From: Acidobacteriota bacterium
GTDB lineage: Bacteria > Acidobacteriota > Vicinamibacteria > Vicinamibacterales > UBA2999
Direction: 5' to 3'
Length of the DNA stretch: 15,757 nucleotides
Assembly (NCBI GenBank): GCA_020851835.1
Contig: JADZBZ010000155.1
Coordinates: 1 to 15,757, forward strand
The notes under the pieces were generated by a model. It saw only the letters and a list, made by a program, of their open reading frames with translations, made no database searches and had not been told where the DNA came from. Position 1 is the stretch's first letter; every line of letters starts with the position of its first letter. Positions 1 through 7,116 of the stretch are shown here, in pieces. The position numbers were made by a program, and so were the translations under genes.

Positions 1-2
1 CC

Positions 3-341
3 TGCAAGCGGCTGAACCTGTTCCTGCGCTGGATGGTGCGCATCGACCGCGTGGACCTCGGCATCTGGTCTCGCGTGCGGCCGGGGCAACTCGTCGTGCC
101 CCTCGACACGCACGTCATCCGGGTGGGCCGCTGCCTGCGGCTGACGACGTTGACGAGTCCTGGCTGGCGGATGGCGGCCGACATCACCCGGTCGCTGCGC
201 GCCCTCGATCCACGGGACCCCGTCAGGTACGACTTCTCGCTCTGTCACCTCGGGATGATGGGCGGGTGCGGATTCGGCACGCCGCAGAAGGACAGCCAGT
301 GCCCGCTGAAAGGCTGCTGCCGCCCGCGGGCGCGCGCGTGA
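3..341 (+). CDS. DUF2400 / TIGR02757 family protein, C-terminal part
   Basis: This is the last 112 codons of a gene that begins left of the window; the open frame starts at base 3 and ends with TGA at 339-341. The first visible residues (CKRLNLFLRWMVR, then VDLGIW) and the later PLDTHVIRVGR stretch are typical of the TIGR02757/DUF2400 family. The DTHV..R segment resembles the HhH-GPD DNA-glycosylase fold (endonuclease III/MutY), but this family has no established reaction. The C-terminus carries a cysteine cluster (SLCHLGMMGGC, then CPLKGCC), which in glycosylase relatives would hold an iron-sulfur cluster; metal binding here is inference. The gene points the same way as corA, 205 bases downstream, but that gap makes a shared operon uncertain. 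Family assignment is fairly sure; function is unknown. Confidence 0.8.
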   Translation, partial: CKRLNLFLRWMVRIDRVDLGIWSRVRPGQLVVPLDTHVIRVGRCLRLTTLTSPGWRMAADITRSLRALDPRDPVRYDFSLCHLGMMGGCGFGTPQKDSQCPLKGCCRPRARA

Positions 342-532
342 CAGCCGGGCTGGACCCCACCGGCGGCCCCGGGCCGAGTGATACCTGGCTCGAACCAGAA
401 GTCCGGCGGTGTATCCTCGCACCGGAGTCCGGCCTCGTGGCTATCCTCGAACACCCCAACGTCTCGGCGGCGTGCGACGGCGGCGCCTCGGGCGGCGGCG
501 AGCGCGGGGCGGGCGTCGCCATCATGATGAAC

Positions 533-536
533 GGAG
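533..536 (+). promoter_or_regulatory. Ribosome binding site of corA (decides the start)
   Basis: GGAG lies 10 bases before the ATG at 547. The open frame extends upstream to 409, but that extension is Arg/Gly-rich and unlike CorA, so this site supports 547 as the start. The preceding 205-base gap (342-546) shows no convincing promoter; TATCCT at 411-416 is at best a weak -10 candidate without a recognisable -35. Confidence 0.5.
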
Positions 537-546
537 CCCGGCGCCG

Positions 547-1512
547 ATGCTGATCAACTGCGTCGCGTACCAGAACGGCGAGCGGGTCGCCGACATCCCA
601 CTCCAGCAGATCCGCTCGCACCTGACGGACCAGGCGTCGTTTGTCTGGGTGGCGCTGAAGGATCCCGACGACGCCGAGCTTCAGGTGGTCGAGGCCGAAT
701 TCGGTCTGCACGAGCTGGCCGTGGAGGACGCGCGGCACGGACACCAGCGGCCGAAGCTCGACGAGTACGGGTCGTCGCTCTTCGTGGTCATGCACGTCGT
801 GGAGCACGGCCACGACGAGCTCGCGCAGGGCGAGATCGCCATTTTCGTCGGGCCAGGCTACATCGTCTCGGTACGGCGGAACACCGAGATGGGCTTCGCC
901 GACGTGCGACGCCGCTGCGAGCTGGAGCCCGAGTTGCTGCGCCGCGGTCCCGGCTACGTCCTCTACGCGCTGATGGACGCCGTCGTGGACCGGTACTTCC
1001 CCACGCTCGAAGCCATTGCCGAGGAGGCCGAACAGATCGAGGAGCGTATCTTCAGCGGCCAGAACACGCGCGCCCAGATCGAGGCGCTCTACGGCCTGAA
1101 GCGGAAGCTCGTGCTGCTCGATCGCGCCACTGGACCGTTGCTGGAGGTGGCCGGCAAGTTCCACGGCGGTCGCGTGCCGCCCATCTGTGCCGGGCTGCAC
1201 GACTACTTCCGTGACGTGTACGACCACCTGCTTCGCCTGAAGCAGTCGATCGACAACCTGCGCGACATGGCGACGACCGTGATGTCGGTGAACCTGTCCC
1301 TGATCACGATCCAGGAAAACGAGGTCACCAAGCGTCTTGCCGCCTACGCTGCCCTCGTCGCCGTCCCGACCATGATTGCCGGCGTCTACGGCATGAACTT
1401 CACGCACATGCCCGAGCTCAGCTGGGTCTGGGGCTATCCGGTGGCGCTGGGCTCCATGCTGACGATCGACGCCTACTTCGTTTACCGTTTCAAGAAGGCG
1501 GGATGGCTCTGA
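547..1512 (+). CDS. corA: CorA-type Mg2+/Co2+ transporter
   Basis: A 321-residue inner-membrane divalent cation channel of the CorA family, which mediates Mg2+ (and Co2+/Ni2+) uptake as a homopentamer. The N-terminal two thirds are the cytosolic funnel, with the family stretch HELAVEDARHGHQRPKLDEY near residues 55-74. Two C-terminal membrane helices follow, at about 263-281 and 295-313. The signature YGMNF sits at 281-285 at the end of the first helix, followed by MPE (288-290) in the periplasmic loop, which is the selectivity loop of the family. Length is normal. ATG 547 is chosen because family similarity begins there and a GGAG precedes it. The last ten bases overlap the next gene, so the two are probably translationally coupled. 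Confidence 0.93.
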   Translation: MLINCVAYQNGERVADIPLQQIRSHLTDQASFVWVALKDPDDAELQVVEAEFGLHELAVEDARHGHQRPKLDEYGSSLFVVMHVVEHGHDELAQGEIAIFVGPGYIVSVRRNTEMGFADVRRRCELEPELLRRGPGYVLYALMDAVVDRYFPTLEAIAEEAEQIEERIFSGQNTRAQIEALYGLKRKLVLLDRATGPLLEVAGKFHGGRVPPICAGLHDYFRDVYDHLLRLKQSIDNLRDMATTVMSVNLSLITIQENEVTKRLAAYAALVAVPTMIAGVYGMNFTHMPELSWVWGYPVALGSMLTIDAYFVYRFKKAGWL

Positions 1513-1991
1513 CGATTCGTCGGGCCGGGGACGCCGACCACGACGCCATCTGGCGCATCTTCCACGAGGTTGTATCGGCCGGAGACACGTATCCGTATCC
1601 GCTCGACACGACCCGCGACCAGGCGTTGGCCCTGTGGTTCCCGCCGCGTGGCTGGACCTATGTGGCCGAGGCCGACGGCGAGGTGCTGGCGACCTTCGTG
1701 ATGAAGGCCAACCAGCCTGGCCAGGGCAGCCACGTCGCCAACTGCGGCTACATGGTGGCGCGCGCGGCATCGGGTCGCGGCATTGGCGAAGCGCTCTGCC
1801 GGCATTCGCTCGACGAGGCCCGCCGCCTCGGATTCAGGGCGATGCAGTTCAACTTCGTCGTGTCCACCAATACGCGTGCCGTCGACCTGTGGCGGAAGTG
1901 TGGGTTCGCAATCATCGGCACCGTGCCGCAGGCCTTCCGGCACCCCACGCTGGGTTTCGTGGATACGTATGTGATGCACCGGTTCCTGTGA
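1503..1991 (+). CDS. GNAT-family N-acetyltransferase
   Basis: A 162-residue protein of the Gcn5-related acetyltransferase fold, which transfers acetyl from acetyl-CoA to an amine; the substrate cannot be told from sequence. The acetyl-CoA pyrophosphate loop is visible as GRGIGEAL (residues 91-98), following the strand CGYMVA. The second conserved block (N123, then LWRKCGF at 129-135) is typical of the amino-acid/phosphinothricin-like branch. The ATG lies inside the last codons of corA in another frame (10-base overlap) with an AAGGCGGG-type purine run just upstream, so it is probably expressed with corA. It is convergent with the glycosyltransferase that ends at 2012. The 20-base gap holds no clear terminator hairpin. 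Confidence 0.88.
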   Translation: MALTIRRAGDADHDAIWRIFHEVVSAGDTYPYPLDTTRDQALALWFPPRGWTYVAEADGEVLATFVMKANQPGQGSHVANCGYMVARAASGRGIGEALCRHSLDEARRLGFRAMQFNFVVSTNTRAVDLWRKCGFAIIGTVPQAFRHPTLGFVDTYVMHRFL

Positions 1992-2011
1992 AGCGATAGG
2001 CGCGGAATCGT

Positions 2012-3100
2012 TCAGGGCACGAGACCGCGGTACACCGCCAGCGTGCCTTCCACCAGCTTGTCCACGCCGAAGTGTTGCTCGACACGCGTTCGTCCCGCCT
2101 GGCCGAACCGTGCGCGGCGCAGGGGGTCGTTCAGCAGCTCCACGACTGCCGCCGCCAGCGCTTTCGGCTCACCGGGCGGAACCAGCAGCCCGGTGGTGCC
2201 GTGAATCACCGCTTCGGGAATGCCGCCGGCGCGCGTGCCGACGACCGCCAGACCCATGGCCATGGCGTCGAGGACGGCGGAGCCGAGACCCTCGGTGATC
2301 GAGCTCATCACGAAGAGATCCGCCGACTTGGTGAGCGCCAGGACGTCCTCACGGAAGCCGGGGAGGCGGACGACCCTCTCCAGGTGCAGCTCCTTGACCT
2401 GACGCTCGAGCGGAACCCGAAGCTCGCCCTCGCCCATGATGACCAGGTGGACGTCGGGCAGCTCGCGCATCACGAGCGGCATCGCATCGAGCAGGTGCTG
2501 GTGGCCCTTGTGCCCGACCAGCGCGCCGACATTGACGATGACCGGCACGCCGTGGGGCAGCCAGAACTCGACATGCAGGTCGAGGGTCGGCAGCGCCTGT
2601 ACCTTCCCCACGTCGATGCCATCGTGTACCACGTCGACACGCGATGCGGGCACGCCGTCCTGTACCAGGATGTCGCGGATGGCGTCCGAGGCGGCGATGA
2701 AGCGCCGCACCTGCCGGTATTTCCACCGGGAGAACGAGTTGCCACCCAGGTGAAAGTCCACGCGGCGCGACGCCACCAGCGGCGGCGCCGGCGACGAGGC
2801 GCCGAACGAGAGGGCCGTGGCTGCGGCGGAGACGGCATGGGGATCGTGGGCATGAACGATGGCTGGCGCGTATTGGCGGATGACGCGGGAGAGCTTCCAC
2901 GCGGCGGCCAGGTCGATCTCGCTGCGCGGCGCGAGCCCCACCAGGTCGGGGCCTTCGGACGCGCGTGTGAACAGCTCGCCCTGCGGGTGGGCGACGAGCA
3001 CCGCGCGGTGCCCGCGTTCGCGCAGCCCGAGCACGGTCAGCAGCGCTTGCTGCTGTCCGCCGCGCCAGGTGCGGGCCGTGTCGATGTGGAGGCTGAGCAC
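2012..3100 (-). CDS. GT4-family glycosyltransferase
   Basis: A 362-residue glycosyltransferase with the two-domain GT-B fold of family GT4 (RfaB-like). These enzymes transfer a sugar from a nucleotide-sugar donor, usually at the inner membrane in LPS or glycan synthesis; donor and acceptor are unknown here. The N-terminal glycine-rich acceptor loop is TWRGGQQQ (11-18). The C-terminal donor domain has VNVGALVGHKGH (189-200) and MGEGELR (222-228). The retaining-enzyme motif E-x7-E appears as EGLGSAVLDAMA, with E270 and Asp at 278 in place of the second Glu, a variant I believe is common in this branch. The open frame runs further upstream, but family similarity starts at GTG 3098-3100, overlapping the end of the GT2 gene by 64 bases. 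A GGGA lies only three bases before the GTG, so translational coupling is likely. Confidence 0.88.
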   Translation of the reverse strand: MLSLHIDTARTWRGGQQQALLTVLGLRERGHRAVLVAHPQGELFTRASEGPDLVGLAPRSEIDLAAAWKLSRVIRQYAPAIVHAHDPHAVSAAATALSFGASSPAPPLVASRRVDFHLGGNSFSRWKYRQVRRFIAASDAIRDILVQDGVPASRVDVVHDGIDVGKVQALPTLDLHVEFWLPHGVPVIVNVGALVGHKGHQHLLDAMPLVMRELPDVHLVIMGEGELRVPLERQVKELHLERVVRLPGFREDVLALTKSADLFVMSSITEGLGSAVLDAMAMGLAVVGTRAGGIPEAVIHGTTGLLVPPGEPKALAAAVVELLNDPLRRARFGQAGRTRVEQHFGVDKLVEGTLAVYRGLVP

Positions 3101-3837
3101 AGTTCCCAGAGTTTGGCGAGCTTCAAGCCGACGTAGCGCGCGTTCATCGCCGACACGATGAGCCCTGGTACGCCGTCGCGGAAGCCGCCGCGCAGGAAGT
3201 AGTTGCGGGCGAAGGCCGCTGGCGGGTGCAGGGCCAGGTCCCACCAGGCGGCGCGGCGGCCGTCTTCGAACATCTGGCGTGCCGCCAGCGTGCTGTAGCG
3301 ATCCATCGACTGGAGGTGATGCGAGAGGTCGCGGTACGCGTAGTGCAGCAGTTCTCCGTTCAGGTGTTCCACCGGACCGTCGGCGCGCACCGATTCGTGT
3401 ACGAGCCGGCCGGTCCAGCGCGCGCGCCGGCGATCGTAGAGCCGCAACTGGTAGTCGGGATACCAGTCGGTGGAGCGCAGCCATCGGCCGAGATGGAACG
3501 TCACGCGCGGGATGCGGTATCCCGCGATGCCCTCGGCGGCCGCAGCGGCGCGGACCTCGTCGGCCAGCGGTCCGGAGACGCGCTCGTCGGCGTCGAGCGA
3601 GAAGATCCAGTCGTGGCGGGCCTGCTCGGCCGCGAAGTTCTTCTGGGCGACGTAGCCAGGCCAGGGTCGTACAATCACCTTCACGCGGTCCGAACACGCC
3701 TTCGCGCGCGCCACCGTGTCGTCGGTGCTCTCGCTGTCCACGACGATGATCTCGTCGGCAAAGGCGAGAGAGGCGAGGGCCGCCTCGATGTGGGCGGCCT
3801 CGTTGAAGGTAATGACGGTGGCCGTGACGGCGGTCAC
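3037..3837 (-). CDS. GT2 glycosyltransferase, WaaE/KdtX-like (LPS core type)
   Basis: A 266-residue GT-A fold enzyme that closely resembles the WaaE-type glycosyltransferases of lipopolysaccharide inner-core assembly. Family marks in order: VITFNE (8-13), EIIVVDSESTDDT (29-41) with the nucleotide-binding Asp34, QKNFAAEQARHDW (65-77), the metal-binding LDADE (81-85), GYRIPR (106-111), WYPDYQLRLY (125-134), VHESV (146-150), LLHYAYRDLSHHL (163-175) and KLAKLWEL (239-246). About 20 residues follow the usual family end and overlap the start of the GT4 gene. The start is GTG at 3837, since the first strand begins within a few residues; no good Shine-Dalgarno is seen, but a TANNNT box lies 7 bases upstream. 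The acceptor sugar is unknown. Its position between a TolC protein and a GT4 enzyme supports an envelope role. Confidence 0.88.
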   Translation of the reverse strand: MTAVTATVITFNEAAHIEAALASLAFADEIIVVDSESTDDTVARAKACSDRVKVIVRPWPGYVAQKNFAAEQARHDWIFSLDADERVSGPLADEVRAAAAAEGIAGYRIPRVTFHLGRWLRSTDWYPDYQLRLYDRRRARWTGRLVHESVRADGPVEHLNGELLHYAYRDLSHHLQSMDRYSTLAARQMFEDGRRAAWWDLALHPPAAFARNYFLRGGFRDGVPGLIVSAMNARYVGLKLAKLWELCSASTSTRPAPGAADSSKRC

Positions 3838-3844
3838 GGCCTAG

Positions 3845-3850
3845 AGTCTA
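3845..3850 (-). promoter_or_regulatory. Candidate leaderless -10 box for the GT2/GT4 pair
   Basis: On the minus strand TAGACT ends 7 bases before the GTG start at 3837, so transcription would begin at or next to the start codon. GTGTCA, 16 bases further upstream, matches TTGACA at four of six positions. The box lies within an 11-base near-perfect palindrome (CTAGAGTCTAG, 3841-3851). Confidence 0.4.
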
Positions 3851-3897
3851 GCAGGGGTTGCGGGGGTGACACCGGCGCTGCACCGGCGGGTGTTGGC

Positions 3898-5541
3898 TCA
3901 CTGCGGCTGTTGCTGCTGCTGTGAGCCGACTGTCCCCGTTCCGGCGGACAGGCCCGTCGTGCCGATCGAGCCGGTCAGGGGAGCTTCCTGCGCGGCCTGA
4001 TAGTCCACGACCGACTTGTTGTAGTCGAGCAGGGCCTGCAGTGCGTTGTTGCGGGCCTGGTTCAGGTCGCGCTGTGCCTGGAACACGAGGAAGCTGGTCG
4101 TCATGCCGGCCTGGAACTTCTTTTCCTCGGCCTCGAGTCGGCGCTCGGCGAGCGTGCGCGAGGCGCCGGTCGCCTCCACCCGTTTGGCGTTGGTCTGGAC
4201 CTGCCGCGCGTAGTCGCGAATCTGCGACGCCACCTGCAGCTCCTGGCTCTGCAACTGCTTGCGCGACTGCTGGTCCTGGAGGCGGGCACGCGCGAGCGAT
4301 GCCTCGGGATTGGAGTAGCCGATTGGATAGCTCACCTGCATGGAGAACGTCCACGTCGGGAAGTCGCCGGCGAACATCGTCTTCAGCGTGGAGGCATAGC
4401 TCTTCTGAGTCTGGCCGATGACGGGTCCCGGGAAGCCGGCGCCGCGGATGAATGACGTGCCACCAATCGCCTGCGAGAAGTAGGTAACCGACGCGCTCAT
4501 GTCCGGCAGCGCCTGGTTCTTGAAGTACCGGATGTTGACGTCGTTCGATTCGAGCTGTTTGCGTGACGTCGTCAGGTCCGTGCGCTGACGCAGGGCGTTG
4601 TCCACCGCGCTGCCGGCATCCACGGCGATGGGTCGGAACTGGACGGTATCGGTGGGCTCGATCCGGAGCTGCCAGAAATCCGGCGCCGACGGGCTGAAGA
4701 CGAGCGTGCGCAGCCGGTCCTCGGCACGCGAAATGGCCGCTTCGGCGACAATCACCGACTCTTCGCGCTGCGCCACTTCGGCCTCCGCCTCGACGATGTC
4801 GATGGGCGCCATCGTGCCGATCTCTACCCGCGCGCGGTTGTCCTTGAGCGACCGCTCGGCCAGCTCCAGCGACTGGCGCTGCACCTCGAGATTGCCGATG
4901 GCGAACATCAGGTCGTAGTACGCGTTCTTGACGTTCCGGGCGGTGAGCGCAATGGACTGCTGCAGCTGCACGTCGGAGATTTCGCGGTTCTTCTGCGACA
5001 CCAGCAACTGCTGCCGGGTGCCGTCGATGGTGAAGTTGCGCAGCAGGGGCTGCGTGTAGCCGAGGCTGACGTTCGCGCTAAGGCTCGGATTGAAGTTCGT
5101 GAAGATGTTGTTCGACGTCGTGCGGTTGTTGTTGAACGACGCGTTGTAGGTGCCGCCCCACTTGTTGAGCGCCCCGACGCCGAAGTCGTAGCGGCCGGTG
5201 TTGGTGTTGATCTGGGTGGCGTTGCCCGCCAGCAGGCTCGCCGGCGGCTGCGTCTGCTTGTTGAAGTCGATGCTGCTGTTGAACGTCGGAACGTAGCTGG
5301 TCCGGACCTGCGAGACGCTCAAGTCCTGAAGCTGGGGGGTGAGGCGGCTCACCTGCAGGTCCAGGTTGTTCTCGAGGGCCAGCGCCAGGGCATCGTCGAT
5401 GCTGATGCGGCGGATCTGCTCCTGCGCAGCGGGCGAGGGTGTTTGCGCCCGGACAGGCGATACCCCAAGAGCGGACAGGCCGGCCAGGACGAGGCCGGCG
5501 ACCAGGGCCGATTGCGCAGCAAGACACTTCTGAACACGCAT
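3898..5541 (-). CDS. TolC-family outer-membrane efflux protein
   Basis: A 547-residue outer-membrane channel protein of the OEP/TolC type, which forms trimeric export ducts for efflux pumps or type I secretion. A signal peptide is visible: positive start (MRVQK), hydrophobic core to about 28, likely cut after VRA (30-32). The mature part starts with the usual ISIDDALALALENNLDL. Two OEP repeats follow, each with long helices: one around VEIGTMAPIDIVEAEAEV, the other around AGMTTSFLVFQAQRDLNQAR in the second half. The C-terminus is a short Gln-rich tail (SQQQQQPQ). ATG 5541 is chosen because the signal peptide begins there; GGAG lies 11 bases upstream, and GTG one codon earlier is an alternative. 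No pump or adaptor gene is adjacent, so the transported substrate is unknown. Confidence 0.92.
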   Translation of the reverse strand: MRVQKCLAAQSALVAGLVLAGLSALGVSPVRAQTPSPAAQEQIRRISIDDALALALENNLDLQVSRLTPQLQDLSVSQVRTSYVPTFNSSIDFNKQTQPPASLLAGNATQINTNTGRYDFGVGALNKWGGTYNASFNNNRTTSNNIFTNFNPSLSANVSLGYTQPLLRNFTIDGTRQQLLVSQKNREISDVQLQQSIALTARNVKNAYYDLMFAIGNLEVQRQSLELAERSLKDNRARVEIGTMAPIDIVEAEAEVAQREESVIVAEAAISRAEDRLRTLVFSPSAPDFWQLRIEPTDTVQFRPIAVDAGSAVDNALRQRTDLTTSRKQLESNDVNIRYFKNQALPDMSASVTYFSQAIGGTSFIRGAGFPGPVIGQTQKSYASTLKTMFAGDFPTWTFSMQVSYPIGYSNPEASLARARLQDQQSRKQLQSQELQVASQIRDYARQVQTNAKRVEATGASRTLAERRLEAEEKKFQAGMTTSFLVFQAQRDLNQARNNALQALLDYNKSVVDYQAAQEAPLTGSIGTTGLSAGTGTVGSQQQQQPQ

Positions 5542-5595
5542 CACCGTTACGACTCCGTGGAAAAGTGGACCTTCACGAGACGGGCAGACCAGCCC

Positions 5596-5601
5596 ACGAT
5601 A
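5596..5601 (-). promoter_or_regulatory. Weak candidate promoter of the tolC-like gene
   Basis: On the minus strand TGCTATCGT has the layout of an extended -10 (TG-n-hexamer) and would give a leader of roughly 50 bases containing the GGAG site. No matching -35 is clear. The gene shares the 160-base divergent gap 5542-5701 with pyrE. Confidence 0.25.
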
Positions 5602-5687
5602 GCAAGAAGGGTGCCGCGCCAGCGACACCAGATCCCGTGGGGTATAGACGTCGCGGGCCGGGCCAGGGTTCAGCCGCCCACGCTGGC

Positions 5688-5693
5688 TATACT
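5688..5693 (+). promoter_or_regulatory. Candidate leaderless -10 box for pyrE
   Basis: TATACT ends 8 bases before the pyrE ATG at 5702, so the expected transcript start falls at or just before the start codon. No Shine-Dalgarno sequence lies between them and no good -35 is seen. Confidence 0.45.
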
Positions 5694-5701
5694 ACCGCTC
5701 G

Positions 5702-6286
5702 ATGACCGAATCCGATGTCCTGACGCTCTTCCGCCAGTCCGGTGCCCTGCTCGACGGCCACTTCAGGCTGTCGTCTGGATTGCACAGCCCGCGCTACCTG
5801 CAGTGTGCGCTCGTCCTCATGCGTCCTCGCGACGCCGAGGCCCTCGGGGCGGCGCTCGGCGCGCGCGTCCGTGCTCTCGGCGCCACCGCCGTCCTGTCGC
5901 CAGCCCTGGGTGGCATCGTCATCGGACAGGAAGTGGCGCGGGCGCTCGACCGGCCGGCGCTCTTCGCCGAACGCGCCGACGGCGTGCTGACGCTGCGAAG
6001 GGGCTTTACCCTCACGCCCGACGACCGCGTGCTCGTCGTCGAGGACGTGGTCACCACCGGCGGCTCGACGCGGGAAACCATCGACGTGGCGCGCGCGGCC
6101 GGGGCAACGGTGGTCGGGGCGTGTGCCATCGTGGACCGGAGCGGCGGCCACCCCGGCCTCGACGTGCCGTTTGAAGCGCTGTTGCCCATGGATGTGCCCG
6201 CCTACGAACCCGATGCGTGTCCGCTCTGCCGGAGCGGCACGGCGCTGATGAAGCCCGGGTCGCGACCGGGCACGTCGAAGAGCTGA
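5702..6286 (+). CDS. pyrE: Orotate phosphoribosyltransferase
   Basis: A 194-residue enzyme that joins orotate and PRPP to give orotidine 5'-monophosphate, the fifth step of pyrimidine synthesis, in the cytosol. The N-terminal part has the OPRT pattern GHFRLSSGLHSPRYLQC (19-35). The PRPP-binding loop is VLVVEDVVTTGGST (110-123) with the acidic pair E114-D115. The C-terminus carries a CPLC pair (173-176) followed by KPGSR, a tail found in one group of bacterial OPRTs. Its length is normal for such tailed forms. ATG 5702 directly follows a -10-like box and no ribosome binding site is visible. It heads the run pyrE-truA-uppS-cdsA-dxr-rseP and is separated from truA by only three bases. Confidence 0.93.
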   Translation: MTESDVLTLFRQSGALLDGHFRLSSGLHSPRYLQCALVLMRPRDAEALGAALGARVRALGATAVLSPALGGIVIGQEVARALDRPALFAERADGVLTLRRGFTLTPDDRVLVVEDVVTTGGSTRETIDVARAAGATVVGACAIVDRSGGHPGLDVPFEALLPMDVPAYEPDACPLCRSGTALMKPGSRPGTSKS

Positions 6287-6289
6287 ACC

Positions 6290-7048
6290 GTGACCGAGGC
6301 GCCGCAGCGCACTCTCAAGCTGACCCTGGCCTACGAAGGCACCGCGTTTGCCGGCTGGCAGCGACAGCCCGGCCAGCGGACGGTGCAGGCCGCTCTGGAG
6401 GACGCGCTGGCCGCCGTCGACGAGCGCCCGGTGACGGTCGTCGCCGCGGGACGCACCGATGCCGGCGTGCATGCCCTCGCCCAGGTGGCCAGTGCCCGGG
6501 TGTCCACCCGGCTGCCACCGCCGGTCCTGATACGGGCACTCAATGTGCGCCTGCCCGGAGACGTGCGCATCACCCGCGTGGACGAGGCGGCGCCGGGCTT
6601 CGATGCCAGGCGCGCCGCGCGAACCAAGTCGTATCGCTACACCGTGGCACAGGGCGCGGATCCAGGGCCGTTCGTGCGCCGTGTGGTGTGGCACGTGGCG
6701 CAGAGGCTCGACGTGGCGGCCATGATGGAGGCGGCGGCCGCGCTCGAAGGCGAGCACGACTTCGCTGCCTTCCAGGCGGCCGGGGGCGACGTGAAGACGA
6801 GTGTGCGGCGGCTGATCCGCTCGCGGCTCGCCTGCGTGCCCGGGCGGTCTGCCTACCTGAGCTACGACGTCACCGGCACCGGCTTCCTGCGCCACATGGT
6901 TCGCAACATCGTCGGCACGCTGGTGGACATCGGGCGGGGCCGCTGGCCGGCCTCCGAGATGCGGGACATCCTGGCCTCGCGGAGCCGGCGGCGTGCCGGC
7001 ATGACCGCCCCGCCGCAGGGCCTGGTTCTGGTGCGGGTGGCCTACTGA
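6290..7048 (+). CDS. truA: tRNA pseudouridine(38-40) synthase
   Basis: A 252-residue pseudouridine synthase that isomerises uridines 38-40 in the anticodon stem-loop of many tRNAs. The catalytic aspartate is D57 in the family motif AGRTDAGVHALAQV (53-66). Other marks are LAYEGTAFAGWQRQP (13-27), a KSYRY stretch, EHDFAAFQ, and the C-terminal TGTGFLRHMVRNIVGTL. Length is typical. It starts with GTG three bases after the pyrE stop; only a weak AAGAG lies upstream, so coupling to pyrE is probable. The following 68-base gap contains a hairpin and a -10-like box that may serve uppS. Confidence 0.94.
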   Translation: MTEAPQRTLKLTLAYEGTAFAGWQRQPGQRTVQAALEDALAAVDERPVTVVAAGRTDAGVHALAQVASARVSTRLPPPVLIRALNVRLPGDVRITRVDEAAPGFDARRAARTKSYRYTVAQGADPGPFVRRVVWHVAQRLDVAAMMEAAAALEGEHDFAAFQAAGGDVKTSVRRLIRSRLACVPGRSAYLSYDVTGTGFLRHMVRNIVGTLVDIGRGRWPASEMRDILASRSRRRAGMTAPPQGLVLVRVAY

Positions 7049-7064
7049 GCCGTCGCGCCCTGGC

Positions 7065-7079
7065 CCCGGGCGCCCCGGG
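7065..7079 (+). other. GC-rich hairpin between truA and uppS
   Basis: CCCGGG-CGC-CCCGGG forms a six-base-pair stem with a three-base loop. It is not followed by a T run, so it is not a standard intrinsic terminator. It could still slow transcription between the two halves of the cluster. Confidence 0.35.
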
Positions 7080-7096
7080 AACCCGGCAACCCGATG

Positions 7097-7102
7097 TAAA
7101 AT
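7097..7102 (+). promoter_or_regulatory. Candidate -10 box for uppS
   Basis: TAAAAT in otherwise very GC-rich sequence ends 14 bases before the uppS ATG. A start about seven bases downstream would leave an untranslated leader of only some eight bases, with no Shine-Dalgarno sequence. Confidence 0.35.
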
Positions 7103-7116
7103 CAACCGTTACGCCC

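Noticed and set aside
385..398. CTGG/CCAG near-palindrome before corA
   Set aside because: The stem is only four bases with mismatches inside; this is expected by chance in GC-rich sequence.
223..1770. Long minus-strand open frame opposite corA and the GNAT gene
   Set aside because: Its translation is low-complexity Arg/Pro/His-rich sequence without family marks, and it lies opposite two well-supported genes. High GC content produces such antisense frames, as also at 5687-7105 and 8548-9600.
2012..3697. A 561-residue version of the GT4 glycosyltransferase
   Set aside because: The extra N-terminal 199 residues are Arg/Pro-rich and lie in the wrong frame of the GT2 gene. GT4 similarity begins only at the GTG at 3100.
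3866..3892. Terminator-like hairpin after the tolC-like gene (CACCGGCG repeated, ACACC/GGTGT ends)
   Set aside because: The stem is interrupted and no T run follows on the minus strand; the repeated CACCGGCG is direct rather than inverted.
3901..3924. CAG/CAA triplet run at the end of the tolC-like gene
   Set aside because: It is only a short Gln tail of the protein; too few units to call a microsatellite or phase-variable tract.
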